From Saccoglossus kowalevskii (lineage: Eukaryota; Hemichordata; Enteropneusta; Harrimaniidae): a stretch of 17,358 bases of DNA. The notes under the pieces were generated by a model. That model ran no database searches. It was given only the letters and a program-made list of their open reading frames with translations, and was not told the origin of the DNA. Of this stretch, positions 8,701 to 17,358 are shown piece after piece. Location of the stretch: the NCBI RefSeq assembly GCF_000003605.2, contig NW_003112477.1, positions 76,489 through 93,846 on the forward strand, read 5' to 3'. A program made the position numbers and the translations under genes. How positions within the stretch are numbered: position 1 is the first letter of the stretch; each line of letters begins with the position of its first letter.

Positions 8701-11700
8701 GTCGGTCAACCAATGCGTCACAAACATCATGGTTTGAACAAGGTTTTTTACCAAAGCACTCAAGTGATCAAAAATAACCACTCCTGAAGTCAAATAAAAA
8801 AAAAAGAAGTAACATTTTTTGCATGGCATCATGACTGAGTAAGAGGAATTATTGGTAAAATAGGTGTATAACGTAAGTTATGTCACGTTGTAACTTTGAT
8901 GATCGTTTGGATATTATCTTAAAATTTAATTTTGCAACAATTCAAATTTTTTTGTTTCTTGTTAATTTAATCCAATGCATTGTAATTAACCCATACAGTT
9001 TGATGTATTGTTTTGAGACAACATTTACCTTAACCCACCCTATGGTATGGTATGCATTAGTGCTGCGATAATACATGATCAGGTCTTTATATATGTAAAA
9101 CACTGCAACTTAAAAAAAATATGAATTTAGTAGGTGATGAGTACTAATTCTGATTTTCAAAGGTTGGCAGCTCTGCATATGACTAGTACTGATGATTGTG
9201 TGGTAATTTCTTACATGTTATTGAAGGCTGTGCAATGTATAGTGTTGTAACCATGAAAGTTGACTTTTATTAGATGCGTTCATGGTCAAATTTGTTAGAC
9301 TTTGGGAGCTGATCAAAATCAAACAAGTGGTTTCCATCCAGGGAAGCTCCAAGGATCTCTACCTATATGCAAATTTATGCAAGAATATTCATGAGCTGAA
9401 AGTTCAGTGCAACACATTGTATTCACAAAATAGGACAACTAAACAATTCATGAATGTAGCAAGGTTTTTGCGCTACCTATTTCCTGGTGTCGCATAAATA
9501 AAGTGTTTGCTTATTCATCAAAACGTCAATTTCAAAACATTATGGGTTGTAATATTTCCTGTGTTATGTTTCTTTATTGTTGAAGAAAAACATTGGGCTA
9601 CTTGAGTTATAATATGTTGCTATGATCTGAATAAAACAAATTTTCCCCACTAAAAACTAGCTATAGTGGATCGCACTGAAATAAAAACTTTGCCTTCAAA
9701 ATGGAATTGCACAACCCTGTAAATTTAGGTCAGAAGTAATAATACTGTTTTCATGAATGCATAGATTTTAGAAACTTAGGGCCATAAATAATTGCTGTGT
9801 CACATTTCCTTGTTGATTGGAACACTGAAACGTTTGAGGACTTGTTATATCTTACGCTGTTTATTTCACAATAAAAACGAAATGTAGTGGTTCGCACTGA
9901 AATAAAAACTTTGTCAATAAAATGTAACTACCGGTATGAAGTTCAAACTGCATACATTAGAAATCTCTGACTAGACATGATTGCCTTCCTGAAATTTGGA
10001 CCGATTTCTTTTAATGTTTTTTATTTTCAAAGGCAGACATCTGGTAGTTACACTTTCTATAAATTGTAGTTACACTTTCTATAAATTGACTACTAGTGGT
10101 TGAACCTGTTTGTATTCAGAACAAATGATGCTTTCTGGGTGACTTCATTAAAAGTTAATTAGTGAAATCAGCGGAGCTCCTTGAGAGACCAGGTAACTCC
10201 TTGGAGCTCCCCAGTCTGGAAACCACTGGTTTGATTTTGTTCACCTGCCTTGACTTGATTAATGTGAAAATAGCAATAATGTGTTGATAGTGTTTATAGT
10301 GTTTGAACACCAGTGCGAGTCAGTTAGCAATGTTGCTTTTTAGATAAGTCGCGAGTACGCTCTGTGGCACAGATAAAGTTTTGTACAAACACAATAAACT
10401 AGTGCACTGATAACATGTAATTATATAACAGACAGTAAGCTAAGCAACATTTTCTGTATCCAATATCTTGCATAGAACCACCAAGGCAAGCTGAAACAGT
10501 GAAATTAGTGTGTTTCTATTTTCTTGAGGTGTTTACCCCAAGAGTTACCATCATGACTTCAAAACTGACTTGCATGCACTGTATGTATGCGGAGGAAATT
10601 TAAAATTTTGTACAAATTTCAGATTGTAATTTAATAGCAAAAAAAAAAAAAAAAAACTGGGAATGTTTCATACATGTACATGTAGAATAACTGTATTTTT
10701 TTGAACCTTGTATAACAAAAACATAAAATAAGGTATACTCCATGTTATAAATGATTTTTAAAAAGCAGTAGTGGTTTACACCTCAAAACAATGGTATCTT
10801 CCATGACACTTTCGACTCTGCTGATGAGAAGTCATATATAGTAAATTTTAAAAGCAGTCATTCTCTAAACCCAACATTACTAACTGACTAGCAAATCTTA
10901 TGACTAATGAGCTGCATTGGTGTTGGAACTCAACATGTGGCAGTAGTAAATGTAAACCGGTTTCCACTTTGTGTATCAACACAAAACAAATGAATAGATA
11001 AAATATCACTTGGTTTACAGTGTTATTATAATAGAAGTAGCGTCATGTTCCCTTGTACAGAGGATAAACAGACCAAAAACCATATTTTTAGAGTTTTCTC
11101 CAAAGAACAGTATTCTTGCAACATGGGAACCTTATGTGGGTAAGTCATTTGATTTTGTCTCTATTTGTGTATTTAGCATTTCTATTGGGCATTTAGCAAG
11201 CCAATGCATGGTTTACTACATTGATGCTATATTTATTTAAATTCATAATATCTAAAGGAAGAATAGTCCCAGTGTCCATTTACCGTATGAAGATTATTTT
11301 TAGTCCCCATTCAGATGCACTCCAAGAATAGGGACTTACGTTTTGACCTCTGTGTTTGCATGTTACCTGTATCTCGTACATGAGTTATCTTCACACATAC
11401 ATCACACATTTGGATCCACACCTATATATCAGACATTTACTTACCAAACCTTTTCATTCTTTAGATGTACATCATGTCGCACATATGTACATTTGACAAT
11501 TCAATTCAAGATGGCCAATTAAGACCATTTCAATGTTAAAAATTTATCAAAATCAAGCAATTCTGCCAGTCCAGAACCTGATTTTGGTCATGTATATGTT
11601 TCAATGAAACTTGGTACAAACATTGGACAATATGGGACCCCTATGCACATCTATTTGTTTTTTGGATTGGATTAAAAACGGCTGACTGGTGGCCATTTTG

Positions 11701-14700
11701 TTTTAACAGTTCTAGAGCTCTTTACATGTACATCATAAATTATGTTGGACATGTGCATATTTATTCATTTGGTTATCTTATTCAAGATGGTTGAATTGTA
11801 GTTGTTTGTAGTCCCCATTCAGACGCCTTCCGAAAACGAGACATGGGGATTGACCTCTGTGCATGTGTCCATGCATCTGGACTTGTATCTTGGACATTCC
11901 TGGACTGATTATTATCATTGTAACTTTGTGTACACAAGCATCTATGATGTGCATAGACAGATTTTGTTTGTATGTATGTACATTGAACTTTATGGGACCA
12001 TAATTTACATCACTTTGTTTGTCAGATCTGACTCAAAATGGCCGACTGGTGACCATTTTGTTTTAATGAAAGCAATTTTGGAGCCATATCTCTGACATTC
12101 TCTTGATCGTTCATGTTCAAACCTTTTTTTTCTCAAACTTAAGAACTCGCTATGTTATACAATCACTTGTCACCATACGAGATATGAATGTCAGCAAGGT
12201 TGACCTGAGACGAGTCAAGTGAACACAGTACATGATTGTAGACTTGGAGGATGGTCAGCGAATGGACTTTCCATTAAATAATTATTATGATCAGCTTGTA
12301 TTAAATGTTCCACTACACTTGCGGTTCAGTAAGAGCAGTTTAGTTAGAAATCAATAGCATATGTGTCCAAACATTTTCATTTTATTTTAATGCGTAATTT
12401 GTGCTTACATGTACAGCAATTTATCCAAAAATGCCCTGACAATACTGTATTACCGGTACAACTTGTGTGACAGTCGGTTAATAGTAATCTATGAATGTTG
12501 AAGTGTCAAATATTTCATTGCTTCAGAATAGATCCATTGTTAAATTCATAGTCAATGTTTTCATTAACAGCATCAAAGGATATTCCCGGTGGAAATCCCA
12601 ACTTGCAGCTCTGGAATGTCAAATCTGGTGATCACATCAAAGGATTTGTTCAGAAAAGACAAGATACTTGGTATGTGGTTTTATCATTTGCATATTTTTA
12701 TCCAAAGATGTAAAGACAATCCTCTAATTGTTAAAATGGATGTCTGTTTTTTCTTTACCATACAAGTATGGAACGCTAAGGAATCATTGGGTGTCACTCA
12801 TTTTGATGAATTAATTGATAGATTACAATCACTGATATTATGCCTGCTTGCGTAAATATTATGTTAGTATAGCATGCATTGGGATATTTTCATGAAAATA
12901 TAACTGAAATCCTAGAACATGGTACAGTCGTAAAATAGATCAAATAAGATCAACGTTCACAGACTTTACAGTGATGTGAATTCTAATGAAGTTTATTGTC
13001 TGAACAAAGCACTTAAAAATGTGTTATTTTCAATCCCACAACAGTTATTAATATGTCTGTCGTTATTTTAGTTTTTGTTTACTCATTGTCCGAATCAAAC
13101 TGTCTTGAGTAATTTTTCATTTGAAACAGTATTGTCGCTGTTTGTCTTGTGCATTCTCACTTCCCATGCTACAATTCAATGTCTTATGATCGGTTTGTCA
13201 GGTGTCCTCAGTGGTCATCAGATGAGAGTCTTTGTGCACGGAATGTCAATAATGAAATCCATTTCTTTGAAGGCAATAATTTTGGTAAGTTAGATATTAT
13301 TTTTGCTGGAATATGAATTTTGAAAAATAAAAAGTCTAGGGTTTATGTTTTAACGATGGATGCAGATGAATACTTTCGACTTGGGAAATTTATCGCCTGT
13401 GACTGAATGTTTAAATATCTGAAGACAAAAAAAAAATTATTTATTCATGAACTTTTAGTTTTATTAAATTGTGGAGTAATGCTATGAGAGAAGCATAGTA
13501 ATTTTGTCTATGCATACAAGCTTGGGTAACCCCACTGTTTTATTCTCACCTTGTTATTCATTTGATGTACACCTTAGCTATAAAAATATTAAGAAATTAT
13601 ATTGAATTGTCTGTGTTCTTGGCTTGCTAGAACAGACTATATAGTTACTACCTTAACTGTAGCCAACTTACAAATGCCCATTTGCATCACAATTTACACA
13701 TACTAAATTATTTATTTTAGATACAATTGCTAAAAAACTTCACATACAGAAAGTATCTGACTTCCAGTTGTCTCCCGGTGATATGCCGTGCAAGGTTGCT
13801 GCGTATGTACCAGGATCTAAGGTATATCATCTCATGGCTATATCTAGCGCCCTCTAGACTATTCACATGTCAATGCATACCTACTTGTTTTTCATTCACA
13901 TCCACAACCTGTGGTTTACAGCAAGTCTCAGAAATATTGGGGCAGCCAATTTGCAAACTCGCTAGCGAATTGGCTAACTGCTTGGGTTATGACTAAATAG
14001 TTGGCTTTCAAATCTCGCTGGCATCGGATTGTGAAAAATCGTCATAATATATCCCTGACATGTTTATGTTCCAACTATATCACTATAAACAAAACTATAC
14101 ATCTTAAATTTGATAACTAACAGGAACTGTGCCATGCATGGCTTGTTCTATTGTTTCAATTAGTTTAGCTTCTTTACATTTCCACTGTATTCTTTACCCC
14201 TAAAAGACATGAAATAAAACACAACCATCATTGGTGCAGGGAACGAAATGCAGAATGTTTTGCACCAACGTACCGCATGACTTGTACATAGAGGGGTCAT
14301 ATAAAAGGAAAGCTGTATATCATCATCTATAGAGTGATTTTATATTACTCTCGGCACAACAAACCCATTCCTTTCATCTTTATAAGTATTTATAAATTTC
14401 AATGGCATTTGAATCCAACCAGCCAATCAATGAGCACAGTGCGCAACTTTAGTTGAAAATAATCTAATCTTTTTTTTAGTTTTGATGATTAATGTATTTT
14501 GTTTCAGGGTGCGCCTTCATTTGTACGTATATTTAAATATCCTAACTTAGAGGGCCCTGGTGCTGCCCTAGCTAATAAGAGTTTCTTCAAAGCCGACCGT
14601 GTCACAATGTTATGGAACAAACGAGGTAAGCGGAAAGTTGAACTCAAACTTGCATTCCATTCGTTATTCAGTAAATGCCCAAGATGTAATGCTGTGTTCA

Positions 14701-16703
14701 ATTCAAAACCAAAGACTTGTAATTTCTATGTCAGTGCTTTCACCGACACTTTTTCTCAGTCTTGCTTTCACTGATTTTGTTCAAATTTTCAAACTTGTCA
14801 TTCTTTATTTGTCAAGCATGACTCTGGCCTATCCTTTAAAACTTGGTTATTAACATCACATTTGAGGTTTAACAACATGATCAGTATTCACTGTCACTTC
14901 TCGTACACTCTTTTCATGGTGTATGTTTTTGGATCTGATCACATTTGACCAATTGCTGGCTATTTTTCAAAAATATTTCTTGGGTGCACCAACACTGATT
15001 TAAGCGCAACACACAGTCAGTCACTGATAAGTGTTTGATACAAAATGGCTGATTAGTGGCCTCGTTTCTGAAACACTTTGACTAATTTTCTACAAAGTTG
15101 GTACATAGACGTCATATGATGAAATTTTTTATGGACTGACTTTCAAAATGCAAAAGTATTTGGTCTCAATCCATTGAGCAACTCAACAACCAAATATTAA
15201 AATATGATTTTTGGATACATCCTATCCCCTTTCTGTGGATGTTTTATGTTGCATATTTTATAAATCTTCTAGTTTATGAGTGATGTAATATCGTCATCTT
15301 TTATTGAGGTCGTGATTTACTTGTAATAACTACAGTGGATGTGGATAAGACTGGTGCTTCATATTACGGTGAACAGACTCTGCATTATCTTTCTACCAAT
15401 GGAGAAACATGTGCTGTGCCCTTAGGTGAGTAAGATACAACTAGATAAAGGATAATCACATGTGATAATCAACTGCACATATATCAAACAACAGTTGTTG
15501 ATGCATTTAATTTACTGGCATTATCACTGGGTTATTATTCATACGAGAAAATCTTCATCCTTGCATATTAATAGTTATGAAATAAATACCAAAGTTATCC
15601 TTAAATAATACAGGCTATAAAGTGAATATGTTATCCAAATTAAATAGGAATGAATTTATGGGACAATGTATAGATGACCATTTTGCCATATCTGTGTGTT
15701 TCACACGCAATACAATGTGTTTGTGATATACTTCCGATTAATATTGCAGCCAAGAAAGGACCCATTTACAGTGTTGATTGGAATCCAAATTCTTCAGATT
15801 TTTGTGTTGTGTATGGCTGTATCCTTTCATGTAAAAGTCTTCTGTGATAGTTTACTACAACTGTGTGGTAAAGGTATTGTATATATTAAATTAAATTAGT
15901 CAACTGCTTGGTACATGAAGTGCAGAACTGGGCTCTCACAATAAACTTTTAAAACATCTCCACTAGTTGGAATTTCAATTTTCTAATACGATAAAATGTC
16001 AGCTCAGTGTAACTTATTGATGTAGTCTAAAGATCTATAATAAATCACTTTCTGTTCATTTAGCTGCATTTTCCAATTTCTAAAACACAAGGTAGTTAAA
16101 TCATGGCTCCAGATGTATGAAAGGAAAGATTGCTATCAGATATTCGTATACAAATGATGCTCAAGAGACGTGCATTGATTCATGGTTATCCATGAAATCA
16201 CTCTTTTCAAAATCAAAATGCATGGGGTATTGTATTTGTTTGTCATACACAACATTGAATATACAAGAGATACAAATGTGATGCTAGTTTACTAGTTGGG
16301 TGAGATTTCAGCGTAATTTTTGCCTAAAACAACAAAGTACAAATCAAATAAACCATAGCAAAAGTGATATGCATTGATGTTGTATGGAACACCTTGTACA
16401 TGAAGAATTGCCAAAAAAATCCATGGATTGGAAGTCAAATATTACCGTCATAGTAAATAGTGAAGAATATTTAAAGATTATTGATTTTGTTAAAATAAAA
16501 ATCAGATGATGTGTACTCCAGCCTGAATAGCCTATAAAGCATGTGTGTATGTACATGTATCACTATGCTATATATTGTCTTTCCCTAACACACCTACTCA
16601 GTCATGCCTGCAAAAGCCACATTATATAATTTGAAATGTGACCCAGTGTTTGATTTTGGTACTGGACCAAGGAATACAGTTTATTTCAATCCTCAGGGGA
16701 ATA
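5678..16703 (+). CDS. EIF2A: Eukaryotic translation initiation factor 2A, first eleven coding exons (3' end outside window)
   Basis: eIF2A is a cytoplasmic, largely beta-propeller protein implicated in delivering initiator Met-tRNA to 40S ribosomes without GTP and in non-AUG or stress-related initiation. It is unrelated to eIF2-alpha. Eleven exons join with consistent phases into 327 complete codons plus one base. The product follows the family throughout: VRGSTGLSLFEGPP, FSPKNSILATWEPY, NPNLQLWNVKSG, RNVNNEIHFFE, DTIAKKLHIQKVSDF, GAPSFVRIFKYPN, ANKSFFKADRVTMLWNK, DVDKTGASYYGEQTLHY and DPVFDFGTGPRN. Human eIF2A is about 585 residues, so roughly the N-terminal 55 percent is present and the C-terminal tail lies to the right. 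No stop or frameshift breaks the exons, so the gene looks functional. The last two introns carry U12-type signals. Confidence 0.95.
5706..7884 (+). other. EIF2A intron 1 (2.18 kb)
   Basis: A phase-1 intron. It contains an A-rich stretch near 5985, overlapping plus and minus open frames at about 6108-6393 that I cannot assign, and an AT/ACA-rich simple stretch at about 6740-6820 (ATTATTATT..., then ACAACAACAACAAC). Near 7085-7140 and elsewhere I see no gene. Confidence 0.8.
7885..7954 (+). CDS. EIF2A: EIF2A coding exon 2
   Basis: A 70-nt exon after TTTTGTTGCAG and before GTAAGT. It completes Val10 and encodes VRGSTGLSLFEGPPSLKEHS, continuing DFPK. The conserved family pattern is VRGSxGLxxxxGPP. 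Confidence 0.93.
8120..8194 (+). CDS. EIF2A: EIF2A coding exon 3
   Basis: A 75-nt exon after AATCTTCAG and before GTAAGA. It encodes KDISNKCKVCAYSSDGALFA and WCNGQ, matching human CKVCIFSKDGTLFAWGNGE, a blade of the propeller. A mobile element begins only 36 bp after its donor. Confidence 0.93.
8231..9180. mobile_element. Non-autonomous DNA transposon with terminal inverted repeats
   Basis: The left end ATATGCAGAGCTGCCAACC (8231-8249) recurs as its exact complement at 9162-9180, and similarity continues a few bases inward (CTTGCAAAA versus TTTGAAAA). The element is about 950 bp and lacks any transposase frame. The outermost bases are palindromic, so target duplication could be TA (element TGCAGAG...CTCTGCA) or ATAT; the superfamily cannot be fixed. 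The interior at about 8642-8690 shares sequence with the right arm of the 2226-3490 foldback element. Confidence 0.7.
9664..9913 (+). repeat. Direct repeat pair, 221-bp spacing
   Basis: A 29-base block beginning TAGTGG[AT]TCGCACTG and running through AAATAAAAACTTTG occurs at 9664-9692 and 9885-9913 with one difference. Weaker similarity precedes both copies (CACTAAAAAC / CACAATAAAAAC). This suggests an old tandem duplication of roughly 220 bp, or two insertions of the same short element. Confidence 0.6.
10045..10088 (+). repeat. Perfect 22-bp tandem duplication
   Basis: The unit TAGTTACACTTTCTATAAATTG occurs twice, head to tail, without mismatch. It is a recent local duplication inside EIF2A intron 3. 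Confidence 0.9.
11021..11139 (+). CDS. EIF2A: EIF2A coding exon 4
   Basis: A 119-nt exon after TTGGTTTACAG and before GTAAGT. It completes Ser58 and runs from VIIIEVASCSLVQRINRPKT to IFLEFSPKNSILATWEPYV. The FSPKN-LATW-PY signature is typical of eIF2A. Confidence 0.93.
11140..12570 (+). other. EIF2A intron 4 (1.43 kb)
   Basis: A phase-1 intron, mostly occupied by two diverged copies of a CAAAATGG-family repeat (11301 and 11809 onward). The rest, 12120-12570, is AT-rich with no recognised feature except one TACATGTA at 12406. Confidence 0.8.
11301..12110 (+). repeat. Two direct copies of a roughly 500-bp repeat with palindromic cores
   Basis: TAGTCCCCATTCAGA at 11301 recurs at 11809, and TTGACCTCTGTG follows in both. 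Later in each copy comes a core GACTGGTG[GA]CCATTTTGTTTTAA (about 11683-11708 and 12044-12065), then GAGC / GAGCC and T-rich text. The second core is a perfect hairpin, CAAAATGG (12034-12041) with CCATTTTG (12053-12060). The start-to-start spacing of 508 bp versus core spacing near 360 bp shows internal deletions. No coding capacity is recognised. Confidence 0.6.
12571..12670 (+). CDS. EIF2A: EIF2A coding exon 5
   Basis: A 100-nt exon after TTCATTAACAG and before GTATGT. It encodes ASKDIPGGNPNLQLWNVKSG, then DHIKGFVQKRQDTW (Trp completed in exon 6). It aligns with human GIPNLQLYDVKTGTCLKSFIQKK. Confidence 0.93.
12671..13201 (+). other. EIF2A intron 5 (531 bp)
   Basis: A phase-2 intron between GTATGT and TTTGTCAG. 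It is AT-rich with no repeat, RNA or gene that I can recognise. Confidence 0.8.
13202..13284 (+). CDS. EIF2A: EIF2A coding exon 6
   Basis: An 83-nt exon after GGTTTGTCAG and before GTAAGT. It encodes CPQWSSDESLCARNVNNEIH and FFEGNNF, matching human CPSWSEDETLCARNVNNEVHFFENNNF almost residue for residue. Confidence 0.94.
13285..13720 (+). other. EIF2A intron 6 (436 bp)
   Basis: A phase-1 intron between GTAAGT and TTTATTTTAG. It has an A-run near 13425 and no other feature recognised. Confidence 0.8.
13721..13821 (+). CDS. EIF2A: EIF2A coding exon 7
   Basis: A 101-nt exon after TTTATTTTAG and before GTATAT. It completes Asp159 and reads DTIAKKLHIQKVSDFQLSPG, then DMPCKVAAYVPGSK. The end is phase 0. 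The family motif KVAxYVPGSKGAPSF spans this and the next exon. Confidence 0.94.
13822..14507 (+). other. EIF2A intron 7 (686 bp)
   Basis: A phase-0 intron between GTATAT and TTGTTTCAG. I see no repeat or gene. An 89-codon plus frame starting upstream in exon 7 is a shadow frame running into the intron. Confidence 0.8.
14508..14625 (+). CDS. EIF2A: EIF2A coding exon 8
   Basis: A 118-nt exon after TTTGTTTCAG and before GTAAGC. It encodes GAPSFVRIFKYPNLEGPGAA and LANKSFFKADRVTMLWNKR. The ANKSFFKAD-VTMLWNK stretch is essentially identical to human eIF2A. Confidence 0.95.
14626..15308 (+). other. EIF2A intron 8 (683 bp)
   Basis: A phase-1 intron between GTAAGC and ATTGAG. It contains one degenerate member of the CAAAATGG family near 15041 (CAAAATGGCTGATTAGTGGC, then ACAAAGTTGGTACATAGACG about 50 bp later). 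No gene is recognised; small open frames here are run-ons of exon 8. Confidence 0.8.
15309..15425 (+). CDS. EIF2A: EIF2A coding exon 9
   Basis: A 117-nt exon. The acceptor is TTATTGAG, with little polypyrimidine tract, chosen because it keeps GRDLLVITTVDVDKTGASYY in frame with human ATAVLVIASTDVDKTGASYY. The alternative CTACAG at 15335 would delete nine residues of this strand. The exon ends at CCCTTAG before GTGAGT. It also encodes GEQTLHYLSTNGETCAVPL. Confidence 0.92.
15426..15749 (+). other. EIF2A intron 9 (324 bp)
   Basis: A phase-1 intron with an ordinary U2-type donor GTGAGT and acceptor ATTGCAG. No other feature is recognised. Confidence 0.82.
15750..15818 (+). CDS. EIF2A: EIF2A coding exon 10 (followed by U12-type intron)
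   Basis: A 69-nt exon after AATATTGCAG. It encodes AKKGPIYSVDWNPNSSDFCV and VYG, aligned with human KNGPIYDVVWNSSSTEFCAVYG. It ends in GGCT followed by GTATCCTTTC. Joining to exon 11 restores GFMPAKAT exactly. Confidence 0.93.
15819..16601 (+). other. EIF2A intron 10, U12-type GT-AG (783 bp)
   Basis: The 5' end GTATCCTTTC matches the U12 5' splice-site consensus [AG]TATCCTTT. Near the 3' end, TTCCCTAAC (16581-16589) matches the U12 branch-site consensus TTCCTTAAC with one change. The branch A lies about 13 bases from the terminal AG and there is no long polypyrimidine tract. These are the classical signals of a minor-spliceosome intron. The intron body is AT-rich with one TACATGTA palindrome (16552). 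Confidence 0.88.
16602..16703 (+). CDS. EIF2A: EIF2A coding exon 11 (between two U12-type introns)
   Basis: A 102-nt exon encoding FMPAKATLYNLKCDPVFDFG and TGPRNTVYFNPQGN plus one base. Human has FMPAKATIFNLKCDPVFDFG and TGPRNAAYYSPHGH, then ILVLAGFGN. The conserved protein ends at AAT-A followed by ATATCCTTTT, and no GT lies at that point. An AT-AC U12 donor at 16704 is therefore the best boundary; phase 1 with a leading A is consistent with the expected Ile. Confidence 0.88.
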
Positions 16704-17358
16704 ATATCCTTTTTTAAATATATTTGATTTTGTATTCAATTTTGTTTGTTACTGAAATATTGTTCATCGGTGTTGTTGAAGTTTGGATAATTGTTTACAC
16801 CTGAGATATTTTATGATGTAACTTTAACTAGACACATTGCTGATTTAAGTTAATATTTTAAAAAACAATTCAGGGTTCAGTACTCAAAAGAGTAGACGAA
16901 TCTGAACTGGACTTGTTGATAGTCAACAATCAGATACAGTACATCATGAATATTTTTAAACCAATTTTGGCGTAGATCTGTTTTGTAATTTTGTGTCAGC
17001 AGCTATTGCTGACTGAAGTATACAAGTCTCGCACATATTTAATGGAGTTATTATATGGAAAAAAGGATAAAGCCTCAGCAAGTTAATGTAAAAGCTGGCT
17101 CTTAAGGTAGAGATGCAGTTTATTTGGCAAGCTTTTTAATTGAGTAATTAGACAATGAAGATAGTATTATATATCCAACATGTTATATATTTTCTGAAAG
17201 CTTATTATACAAACTTTGTGAAACTTGTCTTTATTTTGAATATCCAGAATGCGTTTTTGATTTTGGGTCAAAAATATGCTTTTTTGGGCAAAAGTTGTTT
17301 AAAAAAAATTAGCTTAAAAACTTCAAGTCCGTTTGTGGGTAAAATTACATCACTGGAT
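16704..17358 (+). other. EIF2A intron 11 (partial), apparent U12-type AT-AC
   Basis: The intron starts ATATCCTTTT, the canonical AT-AC U12 donor. No exon encoding the expected ILVLAGFGN continuation is found before the window ends. The 3' AC and branch site must lie to the right. No repeat or gene is recognised; a 34-codon open stretch at 16874-16975 does not fit the splice phase. Confidence 0.72.

Larger units (their letters stand above)
8195..11020 (+). other. EIF2A intron 3 (2.8 kb, repeat-rich)
   Basis: The largest EIF2A intron in the window, phase 2. It holds the TIR element at 8231-9180, a pair of 220-bp-spaced direct repeats (9664, 9885), a perfect 22-bp tandem duplication (10045-10088), an 18-base A run (10639-10656) and overlapping TACATGTA palindromes (10671-10684). 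No additional exon is needed to align residues 57 and 58 with the family. Confidence 0.8.

Noticed and set aside
10639-10656. An 18-base A run considered as the tail of a retroposed copy.
   Set aside because: No upstream gene-like or SINE-like sequence and no flanking target duplication were seen.
11802-12095. A 97-codon plus-strand frame within EIF2A intron 4.
   Set aside because: It lies wholly inside the non-coding repeat copy at 11809-12110, and the sister copy does not keep the frame.
16874-16975. A 34-codon open stretch after a TTCAG acceptor-like site, considered as an alternative last exon of EIF2A.
   Set aside because: The preceding donors are phase 1. Joined in that phase the frame stops after about eleven codons, and the residues do not match the eIF2A continuation.
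1-17358. tRNA, rRNA, CRISPR arrays, prokaryotic operons or phage genes.
   Set aside because: None seen. The spliced genes and repeat content show eukaryotic chromosomal DNA.

Overview
This is nuclear DNA from an animal. It is AT-rich, most of it is intron, and it holds parts of two protein-coding genes whose exons are joined by recognisable splice sites. The dispersed repeats, intron sizes and protein divergence suggest a non-vertebrate, perhaps a marine invertebrate deuterostome or lophotrochozoan. The sequence alone does not fix the phylum. Most long ATG frames are chance frames inside introns.

Layout. Positions 1-5447 on the minus strand carry the 5' half of an RNF168-like ubiquitin ligase: three coding exons (5447-5090, 4721-4645, 1091-921) encoding 202 residues, with the 3' part beyond the left edge. 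Positions 5448-5677 are a compact divergent promoter. Positions 5678-16703 on the plus strand carry the first eleven coding exons of EIF2A (eukaryotic translation initiation factor 2A). They encode about 327 residues of the N-terminal beta-propeller; the last exons lie beyond the right edge. Exon phases agree at every junction in both genes, which is the strongest support for the models.

The introns hold mobile-element debris. There is a large inverted-repeat (foldback) element at about 2226-3490, a roughly 950-bp element with terminal inverted repeats at 8231-9180, a dispersed family built around a CAAAATGG...CCATTTTG palindrome (1.6-1.9, 11.3-12.1 and 15.0 kb), short tandem duplications, and a decayed reading frame at 1270-1562.

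The most notable points are: (1) two consecutive EIF2A introns with U12-type (minor spliceosome) signals, one GT-AG and one apparently AT-AC, separated by a 102-bp exon; (2) a head-to-head RNF168/EIF2A pair with only 230 bp between start codons, both starts lying in TISU-like ATGGCGG contexts, with a CGCG palindrome and a ZNF143-like site between the genes; (3) RING, UMI-like and MIU-like segments in RNF168 order in what looks like an invertebrate. The two proteins have no known shared pathway (DNA-damage ubiquitin signalling versus translation initiation), so the pairing probably reflects shared housekeeping promoter architecture. I saw no novel multi-gene system, CRISPR array, tRNA or rRNA.
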